The notes under the pieces are model-generated. The model was not told the DNA's origin, made no database searches, and worked only from the letters and a program-made list of their open reading frames with translations. From NCBI RefSeq assembly GCF_021533195.1, contig NZ_JAJNKB010000002.1:744001-808000 (forward strand): a stretch of DNA of 64,000 nucleotides. The letters are read 5' to 3'. Shown here in pieces: positions 9,103 to 18,775 of this stretch. Position 1 is the stretch's first letter, and each line of letters starts with the position of its first letter. This stretch comes from Portibacter marinus. GTDB lineage: Bacteria; Bacteroidota; Bacteroidia; Chitinophagales; Saprospiraceae. The position numbers and the translations under genes are program-made.

Positions 9103-11457
9103 ATGAAAATTCATAGGCACAATAACGTTTTTTCTCACACCACACTGTCTGAATATTGCTTCGGTACTTTGTTCATTACACTCATTTTTGCCCTATTATC
9201 AAGTTCTTGCAGTGAAGAGCGAAGTTTGAATAGAAAGGTATCTACATTTTCTGAGCGTATTCCAGACAAAATTGATTTTAATTTTCATGTGAGGCCGATA
9301 TTATCTGATCGCTGTTATACCTGCCATGGACCTGATGAAGCTAAAAGGGAAGCAGGTTTGAGACTAGATACAGAGCAAGGTGCATTAACAGCCCTTGGCA
9401 AAGAACTGAACCGATTTGCCATCGTTCCGGGATCACCTGACAGTAGTACATTGGTCCACAGAATATATGCGGAGAGTACCGATGATATCATGCCACCCCC
9501 GGAATCTAATTTGACCTTGTCTCCCATTGAAAAAGAGATTTTGAAAAAATGGATTGAACAAGGTGCAGAGTGGAAGCAACATTGGGCATTTCTACCACCA
9601 GAGAATAAGGTGCCGGTGGTTAGTGATGAATTGAATTTTGTAAGAAATGACATTGATAAGTTTGTTCTGAAAAAACTGAAAGAAAATGGTTTGAGTCCAA
9701 GTCCTAGGGCTAAAGATCACTACTTACTAAGAAGAATCGCTTTTGATCTGACAGGTTTGCCTCCTACTCTTAAAGAAGTAGAAAAGTTTGAAGGTAAAGT
9801 GGATGAATATATCACGTACACGCTGAATAAGGATGCCTATGCTGAAAGAATGGCTGCAGAGTGGTTGGACCTGGCTCGGTATTCTGACACGCATGGGTAC
9901 CAGGATGACCTGGAGCGTGTGATGTGGCCATGGCGAGATTGGGTCTTGCATGCTTATAAAAATAACATGCCTTATGATCAATTCGTTACCTGGCAGTTGG
10001 CCGGTGATCTCATGGAAAATCCGACACGCGAACAATTGGTTGCAACTGGTTTCAATCGCAACCATAAGATTACTCAGGAGGGTGGGGTAATTCCTGAGGA
10101 ATATAGAGTAGAGTACGTTTCTGACAGAACGCAAACATTTGGTACTGCGTTTTTGGGATTATCCGTGGAGTGCGCGAAATGCCATGATCACAAATACGAT
10201 CCCATATCTCAAAAGGACTACTACTCATTATATGCTTTCTTTAATTCTGTTCCTGAAAAAGGATTGATACAACCTTACGGTGCGACTCCAGAACCTTTCA
10301 TTGAAATTACAGATGAAGAAATAGAGAAGACACTGACATTTATTAACAATAGAGATACAGCTACACTTATTCAGTTGATGGTCATGGAAGATATGGAGAA
10401 GCCGAGGGAAACTTATGTTTTAAATAGAGGCGAATATGATAACCCCACTGAAAGAGTGCACCCCCGTACCCCAGAAACAGTGATGGAATTTGGTGACCGT
10501 TTCCCTAAGAATAGGTTGGGTCTGGCTCAGTGGTTATTTGATCCAGCCAATCCAGTGACCGCCAGAGTAGCGGTCAATAGGTTATGGCAAATGGTTTTCG
10601 GCGAAGGAATCGTTTCTACTTCATATGATTTTGGAAATCAGGGGGCATTGCCTTCGCATCCTGAATTATTGGATCATCTGGCGATCAAATTTAAAGACTT
10701 CGGATGGGACCAAAAGAAATTGTTGACCTACATCTTGTCCTCCGGCACTTATCAACAATCTTCGAAATTAAATGAAGATTTATTGAGAATTGATCCTGAA
10801 AACCGTCTTTTAGCGCGATCACCACGAAAGAGAATGACAGCTGAAATGTTGAGAGATAATGCACTGGCAGTCTCTGGATTGTTAAATGAAGATTTAGGAG
10901 GACCAAGTGTTAAACCATATCAACCAGAAGGTTTATGGGCTGAAAAAACCGGCGGTGGAGGTGGATCAACAGCTAAGTATGTTCAGGATAAAGGCGAGGA
11001 TGTGTATAGGAGGAGCATCTACACTTTTTGGAAGAGAACGGTGCCACCACCAAGTATGATGACTTTTGATGGAGCTTCTAGAGACTTTTGCGTTGTCAAG
11101 CGACAATCTACGACGACACCGTTGCAAGCCCTGGTCATGCTGAATGATCCTCAAATTATTGAAGCATCGAAAGTACTTGCCTTGAATTTGTATCATGAAA
11201 CTAAAGAAGTGGAGACACAGATTACCAGTGCTTTTTATAAGATTACCAGCAGAAAACCCAGTAGCGATGAATTATCTCAACTGAAGGATTTGTACTTCGA
11301 AAATCAAGAGGACTTTAAGACTGGCAATAAGACCCAGGAACTACTTTCAGTGGGCCAATTTGATATCGCCGATGATCAAGCAACTCCTGAGTTAGCAAGT
11401 CTGACCTCTGTTATATTGACTATTTTTAATCTGGATGAATCAATTAGTCTATCATGA
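9103..11457 (+). CDS. PSCyt1-DUF1549-DUF1553 cytochrome-domain lipoprotein (PSD1 type)
   Basis: The 784-residue protein has a lipoprotein-like N-terminus (lipobox SSSC, Cys36). A planctomycete-type cytochrome c domain follows with heme motif CYTCH (71-75). Next is a DUF1549 region (about 180-390) that holds a second CxxCH motif, CAKCH (357-361), and then a C-terminal DUF1553/PSD1 region (about 480-745, with RVAVNRLWQMVFGEG). The family is common in Planctomycetes, Verrucomicrobia and some Bacteroidota, nearly always beside a DUF1501 gene, as here. Biochemical function is not established; a periplasmic or surface redox role in polymer breakdown is inference. It overlaps the next gene by 4 bp (ATGA), showing translational coupling. 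Confidence 0.88.
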   Translation: MKIHRHNNVFSHTTLSEYCFGTLFITLIFALLSSSCSEERSLNRKVSTFSERIPDKIDFNFHVRPILSDRCYTCHGPDEAKREAGLRLDTEQGALTALGKELNRFAIVPGSPDSSTLVHRIYAESTDDIMPPPESNLTLSPIEKEILKKWIEQGAEWKQHWAFLPPENKVPVVSDELNFVRNDIDKFVLKKLKENGLSPSPRAKDHYLLRRIAFDLTGLPPTLKEVEKFEGKVDEYITYTLNKDAYAERMAAEWLDLARYSDTHGYQDDLERVMWPWRDWVLHAYKNNMPYDQFVTWQLAGDLMENPTREQLVATGFNRNHKITQEGGVIPEEYRVEYVSDRTQTFGTAFLGLSVECAKCHDHKYDPISQKDYYSLYAFFNSVPEKGLIQPYGATPEPFIEITDEEIEKTLTFINNRDTATLIQLMVMEDMEKPRETYVLNRGEYDNPTERVHPRTPETVMEFGDRFPKNRLGLAQWLFDPANPVTARVAVNRLWQMVFGEGIVSTSYDFGNQGALPSHPELLDHLAIKFKDFGWDQKKLLTYILSSGTYQQSSKLNEDLLRIDPENRLLARSPRKRMTAEMLRDNALAVSGLLNEDLGGPSVKPYQPEGLWAEKTGGGGGSTAKYVQDKGEDVYRRSIYTFWKRTVPPPSMMTFDGASRDFCVVKRQSTTTPLQALVMLNDPQIIEASKVLALNLYHETKEVETQITSAFYKITSRKPSSDELSQLKDLYFENQEDFKTGNKTQELLSVGQFDIADDQATPELASLTSVILTIFNLDESISLS

Positions 11458-12926
11458 GTGAAAAGAAAATCATAAGTGAAAGAGCTTATTCCATGAATAG
11501 GCGCAATTTCTTGTCAAAGACGAGCATTGGGTTAGGAGTAGCATCTTTGTCCTCATTATTGGGTATGAGTTTTTTAAAAGCCGGGGAAAATGAGGTCATC
11601 AAATCGGCGATCAATAATGGTATTCCTCACTTTGCACCAAAAGCAAAGCGAGTTATCTACTTATTTCAAAGTGGTGGTCCATCTCAATATGAATTATTTG
11701 ACCATAAGCCCTTATTACGAAAAATGCAGGGACAGGACTTACCTGAATCTGTCAGAAACGGTCAAAGACTGACGGGAATGACCGCATTTCAGGAAAGTTT
11801 TCCATTGGCAGGCTCCCAATTTGATTTCAAAAAATATGGCAAGGCGGGTATTGAAATGAGCAGTATCCTTCCCTACACTTCAAAAATTGCTGATGATATC
11901 TGTGTTATTCGATCAATGTACACAGAAGCCATCAATCATGATCCGGCCATAACCTTTTTTCAAACTGGATCTCAACAGCCGGGCCGACCCAGCATTGGAT
12001 CTTGGTTGAGTTATGGCCTTGGAAGTGAAAATGAAAACCTGCCCAATTTTGTCGTGCTACTTTCCAGAGGAACAGGAAGAGTCGCAGGACAACCCTTGTA
12101 TTCAAGGTTGTGGGGTAATGGTTTTTTACATTCTCTGCATCAAGGCGTTCAGTTCAGATCCGGTAAAGATCCTGTACTATATCTCAACGACCCTGATGGA
12201 ATGTCTCGTGAGGGGAAAAGAAGAATTTTAGACAAGCTCGCAGAACTAAATCATCAGCAATACGAAGATTTTGGAGACCCGGAGATCACCAGCAGGATCG
12301 CGCAATATGAAATGGCTTACAAAATGCAAACCTCCGTTCCCGATGTGATGAATGTTGAGAACGAGAGTGATGCGACCTATAAGATGTATGGACCTAATTC
12401 TACTGTTCCCGGAACCTTTGCAGCCAATGCATTGCTGGCTCGAAGACTCATTGAAAAAGATGTGCGCTTCGTACAGCTCTATCATATGGGTTGGGATCAA
12501 CATTTCAACTTACCTGAAGCCATAAAAAAGCAAGCTGAGGATGTGGATCAGGCTTCAGCAGCATTGGTCATGGATCTCAAGCAAAGGGGCCTTCTGGATG
12601 AAACGCTGGTCATCTGGGGTGGCGAATTTGGACGAACCAATTATTCGCAAGGTAAGATTACAGATAATTCGTATGGAAGGGATCATCATCCACGAAGTTT
12701 TTCTATTTGGATGGCAGGCGGAGGAATAAAACCAGGTATGGTTTACGGTGAGACAGATGAGTTCGGGTATAATATTATTAAAGATCCCGTTCATGTTCAT
12801 GACTTTCAGGCCACCATGCTACATCTATTAGGGATAGATCATGAGAGACTGACTTACAAATATCAGGGAAGAAGATTTAGATTGACAGATGTTCATGGAC
12901 ATGTCGTCAATGATTTATTGGCATAG
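11454..12926 (+). CDS. DUF1501 family protein (sulfatase/alkaline-phosphatase-like), Tat-exported
   Basis: The 490-residue product has a twin-arginine signal MNRRNFLSKTS that begins at residue 14, and a hydrophobic run to about 42. The body matches DUF1501, a branch of the alkaline-phosphatase/sulfatase superfamily, with conserved stretches such as LFQSGGPSQYELFDHKP, NHDPA, WGGEFGRTNYSQG, GRDHHPRSFSIW and HDFQATMLHLLG. The catalytic chemistry of the family has not been proven. The ATG at 11454 gives the ATGA overlap with the preceding PSD1 gene; the internal ATG before NRRNFL is an alternative start. The DUF1549/DUF1553 plus DUF1501 pair is the standard arrangement for both families. Confidence 0.88.
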   Translation: MSEKKIISERAYSMNRRNFLSKTSIGLGVASLSSLLGMSFLKAGENEVIKSAINNGIPHFAPKAKRVIYLFQSGGPSQYELFDHKPLLRKMQGQDLPESVRNGQRLTGMTAFQESFPLAGSQFDFKKYGKAGIEMSSILPYTSKIADDICVIRSMYTEAINHDPAITFFQTGSQQPGRPSIGSWLSYGLGSENENLPNFVVLLSRGTGRVAGQPLYSRLWGNGFLHSLHQGVQFRSGKDPVLYLNDPDGMSREGKRRILDKLAELNHQQYEDFGDPEITSRIAQYEMAYKMQTSVPDVMNVENESDATYKMYGPNSTVPGTFAANALLARRLIEKDVRFVQLYHMGWDQHFNLPEAIKKQAEDVDQASAALVMDLKQRGLLDETLVIWGGEFGRTNYSQGKITDNSYGRDHHPRSFSIWMAGGGIKPGMVYGETDEFGYNIIKDPVHVHDFQATMLHLLGIDHERLTYKYQGRRFRLTDVHGHVVNDLLA

Positions 12927-12978
12927 AAGTGAATAGAACGATAAGGTTTACGTTAACCACTTCACAATTAAATGATAA

Positions 12979-14019
12979 ATGCAACGAAGAAATTTTATTA
13001 AGACTTCAGTGGCTTACAGCGCAGGTGCTTATACACTGATGAATTCAGGATTGTTAAATGGAAAATTAGGTATGTATAAGGACATGGTACTTGGCCACGG
13101 AGATTTTCAATATAAGATAGACATGCACTGGGGCGCACTGAATGCTCAACAGGTTCCGGTGAAAAATTGTCATGAAATGGTTCAGGACAGCCAGGGGCGC
13201 ATTATTTTGCTGACGGATCACACTCAAAACAATGTCATCATATATGACAAGTCTGGTAAATTGATTGAGACCTGGGGTACGGAATATCCGGGAGCGCACG
13301 GACTTACGATCAATAATGAAGGAGGCGAGGACTTCTTATATATCTGTGATAACAATTTGCACTGCCTTATCAAAACTGATTTAAAAGGCAGGGAAATATT
13401 CAGGTTACCCTATCCGAAGGAAACGGGACTCTATGAAGACGAATCCAAATATGTTCCTACCGAATCAGCGATCGCTGCAAATGGAGATATCTATGTAACC
13501 GATGGTTATGGATCTCAGTACATTATTCAGTATGATGCGAAAGGAAATATCATCAGAACATTTGGTGGAAGAGGGGAAGGTGAAGAATATTTTGATAACT
13601 GTCATGGTATTGCTGTAGATACAAGGAATGGAAAAGAGGAGCTTATGATAACCGCTCGACAGCAAAATAAATTCAAACGATTCTCTATGGATGGAAAATT
13701 GTTGGAAGTAATTAATTTGCCGGGGGCCTTTGTTTGCAGGCCAGTCATTCATGGTGATGAACTTTATGTTGCAACCATATGGTCTGAAGACAAGCGTGCC
13801 AATTCAGGGTTCGTCAGTATACTCAATAAAGAGAATAAGTTGGTTTCTGCACCTTGTGGTTCTTTGCCTACTTACACTGACGGCAAGTTACAACCGATGA
13901 AACAGGAAAAACCGATTTTCCAGCATCCACATGATGTATGTGTAGATGATGATGAGAACATTTATGTAGCTCAATGGAATTCTGGCAACGTTTATCCCAT
14001 AAAATTACTTAGGGTCTAG
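12979..14019 (+). CDS. Tat-exported beta-propeller (NHL-like) protein
   Basis: The 346-residue product opens with a Tat-type signal (MQRRNFIKTS plus a hydrophobic run). It then shows repeated propeller blades of NHL / 6-bladed type: GRIILLTDHTQNNVIIYD, GDIYVTDGYGSQYIIQYD and ENIYVAQWNSGNVYPIK. Conserved His residues occur in PGAHGLT, NCHGIAVD and FQHPHDVCVD, as in propellers of the peptidyl-alpha-hydroxyglycine lyase type, so a lyase or a sugar-binding role are both possible. It sits 52 bp after the DUF1501 gene and 2 bp before the membrane cytochrome gene, inside the same operon. Confidence 0.8.
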   Translation: MQRRNFIKTSVAYSAGAYTLMNSGLLNGKLGMYKDMVLGHGDFQYKIDMHWGALNAQQVPVKNCHEMVQDSQGRIILLTDHTQNNVIIYDKSGKLIETWGTEYPGAHGLTINNEGGEDFLYICDNNLHCLIKTDLKGREIFRLPYPKETGLYEDESKYVPTESAIAANGDIYVTDGYGSQYIIQYDAKGNIIRTFGGRGEGEEYFDNCHGIAVDTRNGKEELMITARQQNKFKRFSMDGKLLEVINLPGAFVCRPVIHGDELYVATIWSEDKRANSGFVSILNKENKLVSAPCGSLPTYTDGKLQPMKQEKPIFQHPHDVCVDDDENIYVAQWNSGNVYPIKLLRV

Positions 14020-14021
14020 TA

Positions 14022-16037
14022 ATGATTGAACTTTTAGGTAGACTTCATCCTCTTGTACTGCATTTACCTATTGGAATACTTGCACTGGCCTATATATTAG
14101 AAGTCTATGCACGTTTTTCGAAGGATTCAATCCATAAAGTACAGTCCGTCATCTTACTATTCTCAGGGATATCTGCAACTGTTGCCATCCTTACAGGATT
14201 ATTATTGATTCGGAGTGGTGACTACAGTGGAGCATTAGTAAATAATCACAAGTGGGTAGCTATTGCCCTGGGAGTAGTGACCTGGACCCTATACTTTCTA
14301 CAACTTTCATCTCTGAAACACACTTACCACTTCATGATGGTAAGTTCTGCTGTATTGCTTGGTGTGACTGGTCATCTGGGAGGAACAATCACCCATGGAG
14401 AAGATTTCTTGTTTAAAAAAAGTGGGCCCGAGGTAAGACCAGACATAGAAGCAGCAGTTTTATATAAAGATATCATTCACCCTATTTTTGAAGACAAATG
14501 TATTTCATGTCATAATCCGTCTAAACTAAAGGGAGAATTGGACATGAGTGAAGTGACTGCGCTATTAATGGGGGGTGAAGATGGAAAAGTTATTTTACCA
14601 GAGAACCCACTTGAAAGCCCGCTATGGAAACACATTAATTTACCGCTCTCTGACGATGAGCACATGCCTCCAGATGGTAAAGATCAATTAACGCAAGAAG
14701 ACCTTGAACTGATTCATTGGTGGTTAAAATCAGGCGCTAAATTTGATCGTTTGGCCAAAGAAACAGAGGGTTTTGCAAACTATGAATCTCAATTAGAAAA
14801 GTATCTGGCACCACCAGAGGTCGATATTTTTGCAAAGGTAGAACAGCCGGACTCTAGTGCACTGCTAAAACTACAGAGTAAGGGGTACTCACTATACCCG
14901 ACTCATAACGGAAGTTCCGCTGTTTATGTCAATTTATCAGGTAAAGATGACCTTACCAAAAGAGATATAAAGGCTTTTTACAAAATAAAACAGAATGTCG
15001 CTCACCTCAATCTTGCAAATTCGGGCATAAACAATGAAATGTTGAATTTGCTGAGTAAGTTTAAGCATATTCGTAAGCTTGAGTTACAAAATACATCGAT
15101 CGGTACAGAAGGGCTGAAAAAATTAAAGGACTTTAAGTATCTGGAGATCCTTAATTTATATAATACGAAGGTTGATTCCGGAGCTATAGATAAGTTGACT
15201 CATTTTCCTCAACTTAGAACGGTTTATGTGGGAAAAACAGACATGAATCCAGAACAGCTGGACCAATTGTACCATTTGTTGCCCAGACTAGAAGTAATCG
15301 GGGATGTAGGCACAGACCTCTTTAAAGATGCCGCTCTTCGATCACCGGTGATCGAAGCTGATAGCGAAATATTTCAGGATAGCGTGGAAATTTCACTTGT
15401 ACTTAATTTTAAGGATGTCGACATCAAGTATATCATCAATGACGGGGACACTGTGGATTATACGGGCCCCTTTGTTATTTATGAAACTTCTGAGATCAAA
15501 ACATTGGCACAAAAAGAAGGCTGGAAAAGCAGCGAAGTCAATTCAAAGAATTTTATTAAAAAGGGTTTGGATATTGCGAATATCAACCTAAAAAATAGGC
15601 CACACGAACGATATAGTTCATTCGCAAAGAAGGTTTTAATTGATGAGAAAGTGGGAAGTGATTTATTTAGTGATGGGGCATGGGTCGGCTATGAAGGAGA
15701 ACATGCCAGCATGGTTCTTGAACTGCAAGAAGCTACTGAGGTTTCCAATGTTACTGTAGGCGTATTGGAAGCAACCGGCAGTTATATTTTCTATCCCAAG
15801 GCCTATGAAATAAGCATTTCTGAGGATGGAAAGAATTTCAAGAAAATGGTCTCGCAAGATTATGCAATCGCGAAAGGACCTTCGCAAGCAGGGAGAAAAA
15901 ATATGACCTTTAATTTTGCTCCTTCTAAGGCCAAAAGTATAAGGCTGGACATAAAATCACATTTGGTCAATCCCGAATGGCATGCTGCACCAGGAGCAAA
16001 GAACTGGATATTTATAGATGAAATAATAATAAACTAA
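14022..16037 (+). CDS. Multi-domain membrane protein: DUF2231-like, cytochrome c, LRR, C-terminal sugar-binding-like domains
   Basis: The 671-residue protein starts with four predicted membrane helices of DUF2231 type (about 7-125, with RLHPLVLHLPIGILAL). A planctomycete-type cytochrome c domain with heme motif CISCH (160-164) and a HMPPDGKDQL segment follows. Then come several leucine-rich repeats (about 310-420), a chitobiase/FN3-associated-like segment (about 450-515, VDIKYIINDGDTVDYTGPF) and a C-terminal F5/8-type discoidin-like domain (about 545-671, with SIRLDIKS and WIFIDEI). The order suggests a membrane-held electron-transfer unit with an extracytoplasmic ligand-binding arm. It lies 2 bp after the propeller gene and 5 bp before nagB. 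Individual domain calls in the C-terminal half are from pattern only. Confidence 0.75.
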   Translation: MIELLGRLHPLVLHLPIGILALAYILEVYARFSKDSIHKVQSVILLFSGISATVAILTGLLLIRSGDYSGALVNNHKWVAIALGVVTWTLYFLQLSSLKHTYHFMMVSSAVLLGVTGHLGGTITHGEDFLFKKSGPEVRPDIEAAVLYKDIIHPIFEDKCISCHNPSKLKGELDMSEVTALLMGGEDGKVILPENPLESPLWKHINLPLSDDEHMPPDGKDQLTQEDLELIHWWLKSGAKFDRLAKETEGFANYESQLEKYLAPPEVDIFAKVEQPDSSALLKLQSKGYSLYPTHNGSSAVYVNLSGKDDLTKRDIKAFYKIKQNVAHLNLANSGINNEMLNLLSKFKHIRKLELQNTSIGTEGLKKLKDFKYLEILNLYNTKVDSGAIDKLTHFPQLRTVYVGKTDMNPEQLDQLYHLLPRLEVIGDVGTDLFKDAALRSPVIEADSEIFQDSVEISLVLNFKDVDIKYIINDGDTVDYTGPFVIYETSEIKTLAQKEGWKSSEVNSKNFIKKGLDIANINLKNRPHERYSSFAKKVLIDEKVGSDLFSDGAWVGYEGEHASMVLELQEATEVSNVTVGVLEATGSYIFYPKAYEISISEDGKNFKKMVSQDYAIAKGPSQAGRKNMTFNFAPSKAKSIRLDIKSHLVNPEWHAAPGAKNWIFIDEIIIN

Positions 16038-16042
16038 ACTTG

Positions 16043-17959
16043 ATGAAAGTAAACGAAAAAATGCTCAAAAGGAATGAAAATATTCCGACCAGGATTTTTG
16101 ATAGTGCTAGCGAGGCATCGCGAAAAGTCGCTGAAGAAATCGGTGAGCTGATCAAAGCAAAACAAGCTAAGAACGAAAATTGTGTTTTGGGGCTTGCAAC
16201 CGGTTCTACGCCCGTCGGTGTGTATAATGAACTAATTAATTTACATCAGGAAGAGGGATTAAGTTTTAAAAACGTCATCACTTTTAACCTGGATGAATAT
16301 TATCCCATGAATCCCGACGAGCTACAAAGTTACGTGCTTTTCATGGACGAGCACCTTTTTAACCATATTGACATCCCGCGTGACCAGATCAATGTACCAG
16401 ATGGGACCATACCTCGAGAAGAGGTTTATGAGTATTGTGTTGCCTATGAAAAGAAAATACAAGATGCAGGTGGTTTAGATCTTCAGATTTTAGGGATCGG
16501 GCGAACAGGACATATAGGATTTAATGAGCCGGGATCAGGTGAAGAATCAGAGACCAGACTCATCACCCTGGACCATATGACGATCATGGATGCAGCGAGT
16601 GATTTCTTCGGTGAAGAAAATGTTCCTACTAAAGCCATCACGATGGGAGTTGGAACTATAATGAAGGCAGATAGGGTGGTACTTATGGCATGGGGTGAGG
16701 GTAAAGCGCCTATTATTAAAAAAGCTTTGGAGGGGCAGGTTACGGATAAGATTCCAGCCACTTATCTTCAGAACCATCCCAATGCGGAATTTATTTTAGA
16801 TGAAGGTTCTAGTGCTGAACTAACCAGGGTGAAGACACCATGGTTGGTAAGTTTTATCGATTGGAATGATGAAGATGAAATCAAACGAGCGGTTTGCTGG
16901 CTGAGTCAGAAGTTGAAGAAACCCATCCTGAAATTGACCAACAGAGACTATTCAGACAATGGAATGGCAGATTTAATCACTACTTACGACTCCTCCTATA
17001 ATATAAACATCAAAATTTTCAATGCACTTCAAAATACCATTACTGGTTGGCCGGGAGGTAAGCCAAATGCTGATGATTCCAGACGACCTGAGCGTCGAGA
17101 ACCTGCTCGTAAAAGGGTGATTTTATTTAGTCCGCATCCTGATGATGATGTCATTTCTATGGGAGGAACCTTTTCAAGGCTTGCTGAACAAGGTCATGAT
17201 GTTCACGTAGCCTACCAGACATCAGGGAACATAGCAGTTTTCGATGATGATGTGGTACGTTTTGCAGACTTCGTCAATGACTTCCACTCCTTTTTTGATA
17301 TGCCACAACAAGAGGTACAGCAGTTGTTCGATGGTGTAAGAGAGGATATTCAAAATAAGAAGCCAGGTATACCTGATTCAGAGCGAGTAAAAAAGATCAA
17401 AGGTCTGATCAGAAGAGGAGAAGCTAAAGCTGGAGCGCGTTATGTGGGAATCCCGGATTCAAATATACATTTTCTGGACATGCCATTTTATGAAACCGGT
17501 ACTGTCAAGAAGAAAGATCTGTCTAAAGAGGATATCGACATTATCAAGGAGTTGTTTAGGAATATTAGACCTCACCAGGTTTTTGCCGCTGGAGACTTAT
17601 CAGATCCACATGGAACGCATCGAACTTGTCTGAATGCTATTTTACAAGCGGTTGATGAGTGCAAGGGGGAACCTTGTCTGAGCGATATGTATCTATGGCT
17701 GTACAGAGGCGCATGGCAGGAATGGGAGATTCACGATATAGATATGGCCGTACCATTAAGCCCTGATGAATTATTGAAAAAAAGAAGGGCTATTTTCAAA
17801 CATCAGTCTCAGAAAGACAGAGCGATGTTTCCCGGAAATGATGCGAGAGAATTCTGGCAAAGGTCTGAAGATAGAAACAAGAATACGGCAAGAATTTACG
17901 ACGAATTGGGTTTGGCAGAATACGAGGCTATCGAAGCCTTCAAAAGATATTATTATTGA
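16043..17959 (+). CDS. nagB: Glucosamine-6-phosphate deaminase fused to a LmbE/PIG-L deacetylase
   Basis: The N-terminal NagB domain (about 15-285) should convert glucosamine-6-phosphate to fructose-6-phosphate and ammonia. It retains NLDEYYP (82-88, catalytic Asp/Glu region) and GHIGFNEPGS (156-165, catalytic His and Glu). After a linker ending GWPGGKPNAD, the C-terminal half is a LmbE/PIG-L domain with metal-binding SPHPDDD (363-369) and DPHGTHR. It may be an N-acetyl-sugar deacetylase. Long NagB proteins of about 640-670 residues with this tail are known in Bacteroidota. A TTG at 16040 immediately precedes the preferred ATG at 16043. The gene closes the operon begun at 9103, the only clear sugar-catabolism gene in it. 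Its last 20 bp overlap the convergent gene downstream. Confidence 0.9.
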   Translation: MKVNEKMLKRNENIPTRIFDSASEASRKVAEEIGELIKAKQAKNENCVLGLATGSTPVGVYNELINLHQEEGLSFKNVITFNLDEYYPMNPDELQSYVLFMDEHLFNHIDIPRDQINVPDGTIPREEVYEYCVAYEKKIQDAGGLDLQILGIGRTGHIGFNEPGSGEESETRLITLDHMTIMDAASDFFGEENVPTKAITMGVGTIMKADRVVLMAWGEGKAPIIKKALEGQVTDKIPATYLQNHPNAEFILDEGSSAELTRVKTPWLVSFIDWNDEDEIKRAVCWLSQKLKKPILKLTNRDYSDNGMADLITTYDSSYNINIKIFNALQNTITGWPGGKPNADDSRRPERREPARKRVILFSPHPDDDVISMGGTFSRLAEQGHDVHVAYQTSGNIAVFDDDVVRFADFVNDFHSFFDMPQQEVQQLFDGVREDIQNKKPGIPDSERVKKIKGLIRRGEAKAGARYVGIPDSNIHFLDMPFYETGTVKKKDLSKEDIDIIKELFRNIRPHQVFAAGDLSDPHGTHRTCLNAILQAVDECKGEPCLSDMYLWLYRGAWQEWEIHDIDMAVPLSPDELLKKRRAIFKHQSQKDRAMFPGNDAREFWQRSEDRNKNTARIYDELGLAEYEAIEAFKRYYY

Positions 17960-18692
17960 TCATTGAAGCCATTTGGTCTCGCTTTCTTTCCTGATGAGAA
18001 ATATAGTAACCTATACCCAAGTGAAAACTTCGAAACATGTGCAGGGTATCGGCAAATAGTTTAGAATTCATCTGATCATTTAGTGGAATAGCTGGGTCTT
18101 CGTGAGTGGCATATATTTGATTGATGCTTAGCGCCTCAAATGGCATTTTGATGGTAGCGATAATCCTGTTATTAATGTTGTAGGTAAATCTAGGTATAAT
18201 GTTCATGGCCATTTCATAACTGGTGAAGTAAGCCGGATGCCTGTCTATTTCAGTGGGAGTATAGCGGTTCCAGGTATATCTTGGATCCAGCGAACCAGCA
18301 ATGCCCAATAATAATTTAGGATGGTTAGGGACCTTCCAGTCTCTTCCGTACTCTAACCTGAAATGGAAATCACCTTGTCTTAGTAGATATGGAACGGGCA
18401 TTCGATCTACCAATCCTAAGTAAGTACTTCTGGGAATACCGTTAAAATGTTTAAAAGCTATCATGATCTCAAACGATTTCCCTTTTTCGTTTTCACTTCT
18501 ATAGGTCAATCCTATCTGAGGCGATTTTGGAGCGATTAATTGTACGCTTGGATCTGTCGGAAGGTCAAAGATCTTGTGGAAGGCGTAATTATTATTGGAT
18601 TCTGTTATATTAAAAAGGACTGCTTGATTTTTTTGAGCTTGGGTCGTCAAGATGCCCATTAGCAAACAAGTGATGAAATAGATTTTCTGCAT
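17940..18692 (-). CDS. Exported protein of unknown function, possible outer-membrane beta-barrel
   Basis: The gene was not recognised. The 250-residue product has a signal peptide (about 1-19, ending TTQAQ). A body rich in alternating polar and aromatic strands (FEIMIAFKHF, DFHFRLEYGRDW, IIPRFTYNIN) fits a small outer-membrane barrel, but no family motif was seen. Its 3' end overlaps the 3' end of nagB by 20 bp tail to tail. The start ATG at 18692 is the only one that keeps the signal peptide. Confidence 0.6.
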   Translation of the reverse strand: MQKIYFITCLLMGILTTQAQKNQAVLFNITESNNNYAFHKIFDLPTDPSVQLIAPKSPQIGLTYRSENEKGKSFEIMIAFKHFNGIPRSTYLGLVDRMPVPYLLRQGDFHFRLEYGRDWKVPNHPKLLLGIAGSLDPRYTWNRYTPTEIDRHPAYFTSYEMAMNIIPRFTYNINNRIIATIKMPFEALSINQIYATHEDPAIPLNDQMNSKLFADTLHMFRSFHLGIGYYISHQERKRDQMASMINNNIF

Positions 18693-18775
18693 GTTTTTCG
18701 TCGGATATAAAAATAAAACGCCTTGAAACTGTGGTTATTACACAACTGGTTTAATTATTGCTTTTTTTTAAAGAG

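Noticed and set aside
12942-12955. Palindrome-like GGTTTACGTTAACC before the propeller gene, as a third LacI site
   Set aside because: It is an imperfect palindrome and does not share the TGTG/CACA ends of the two matched operators.
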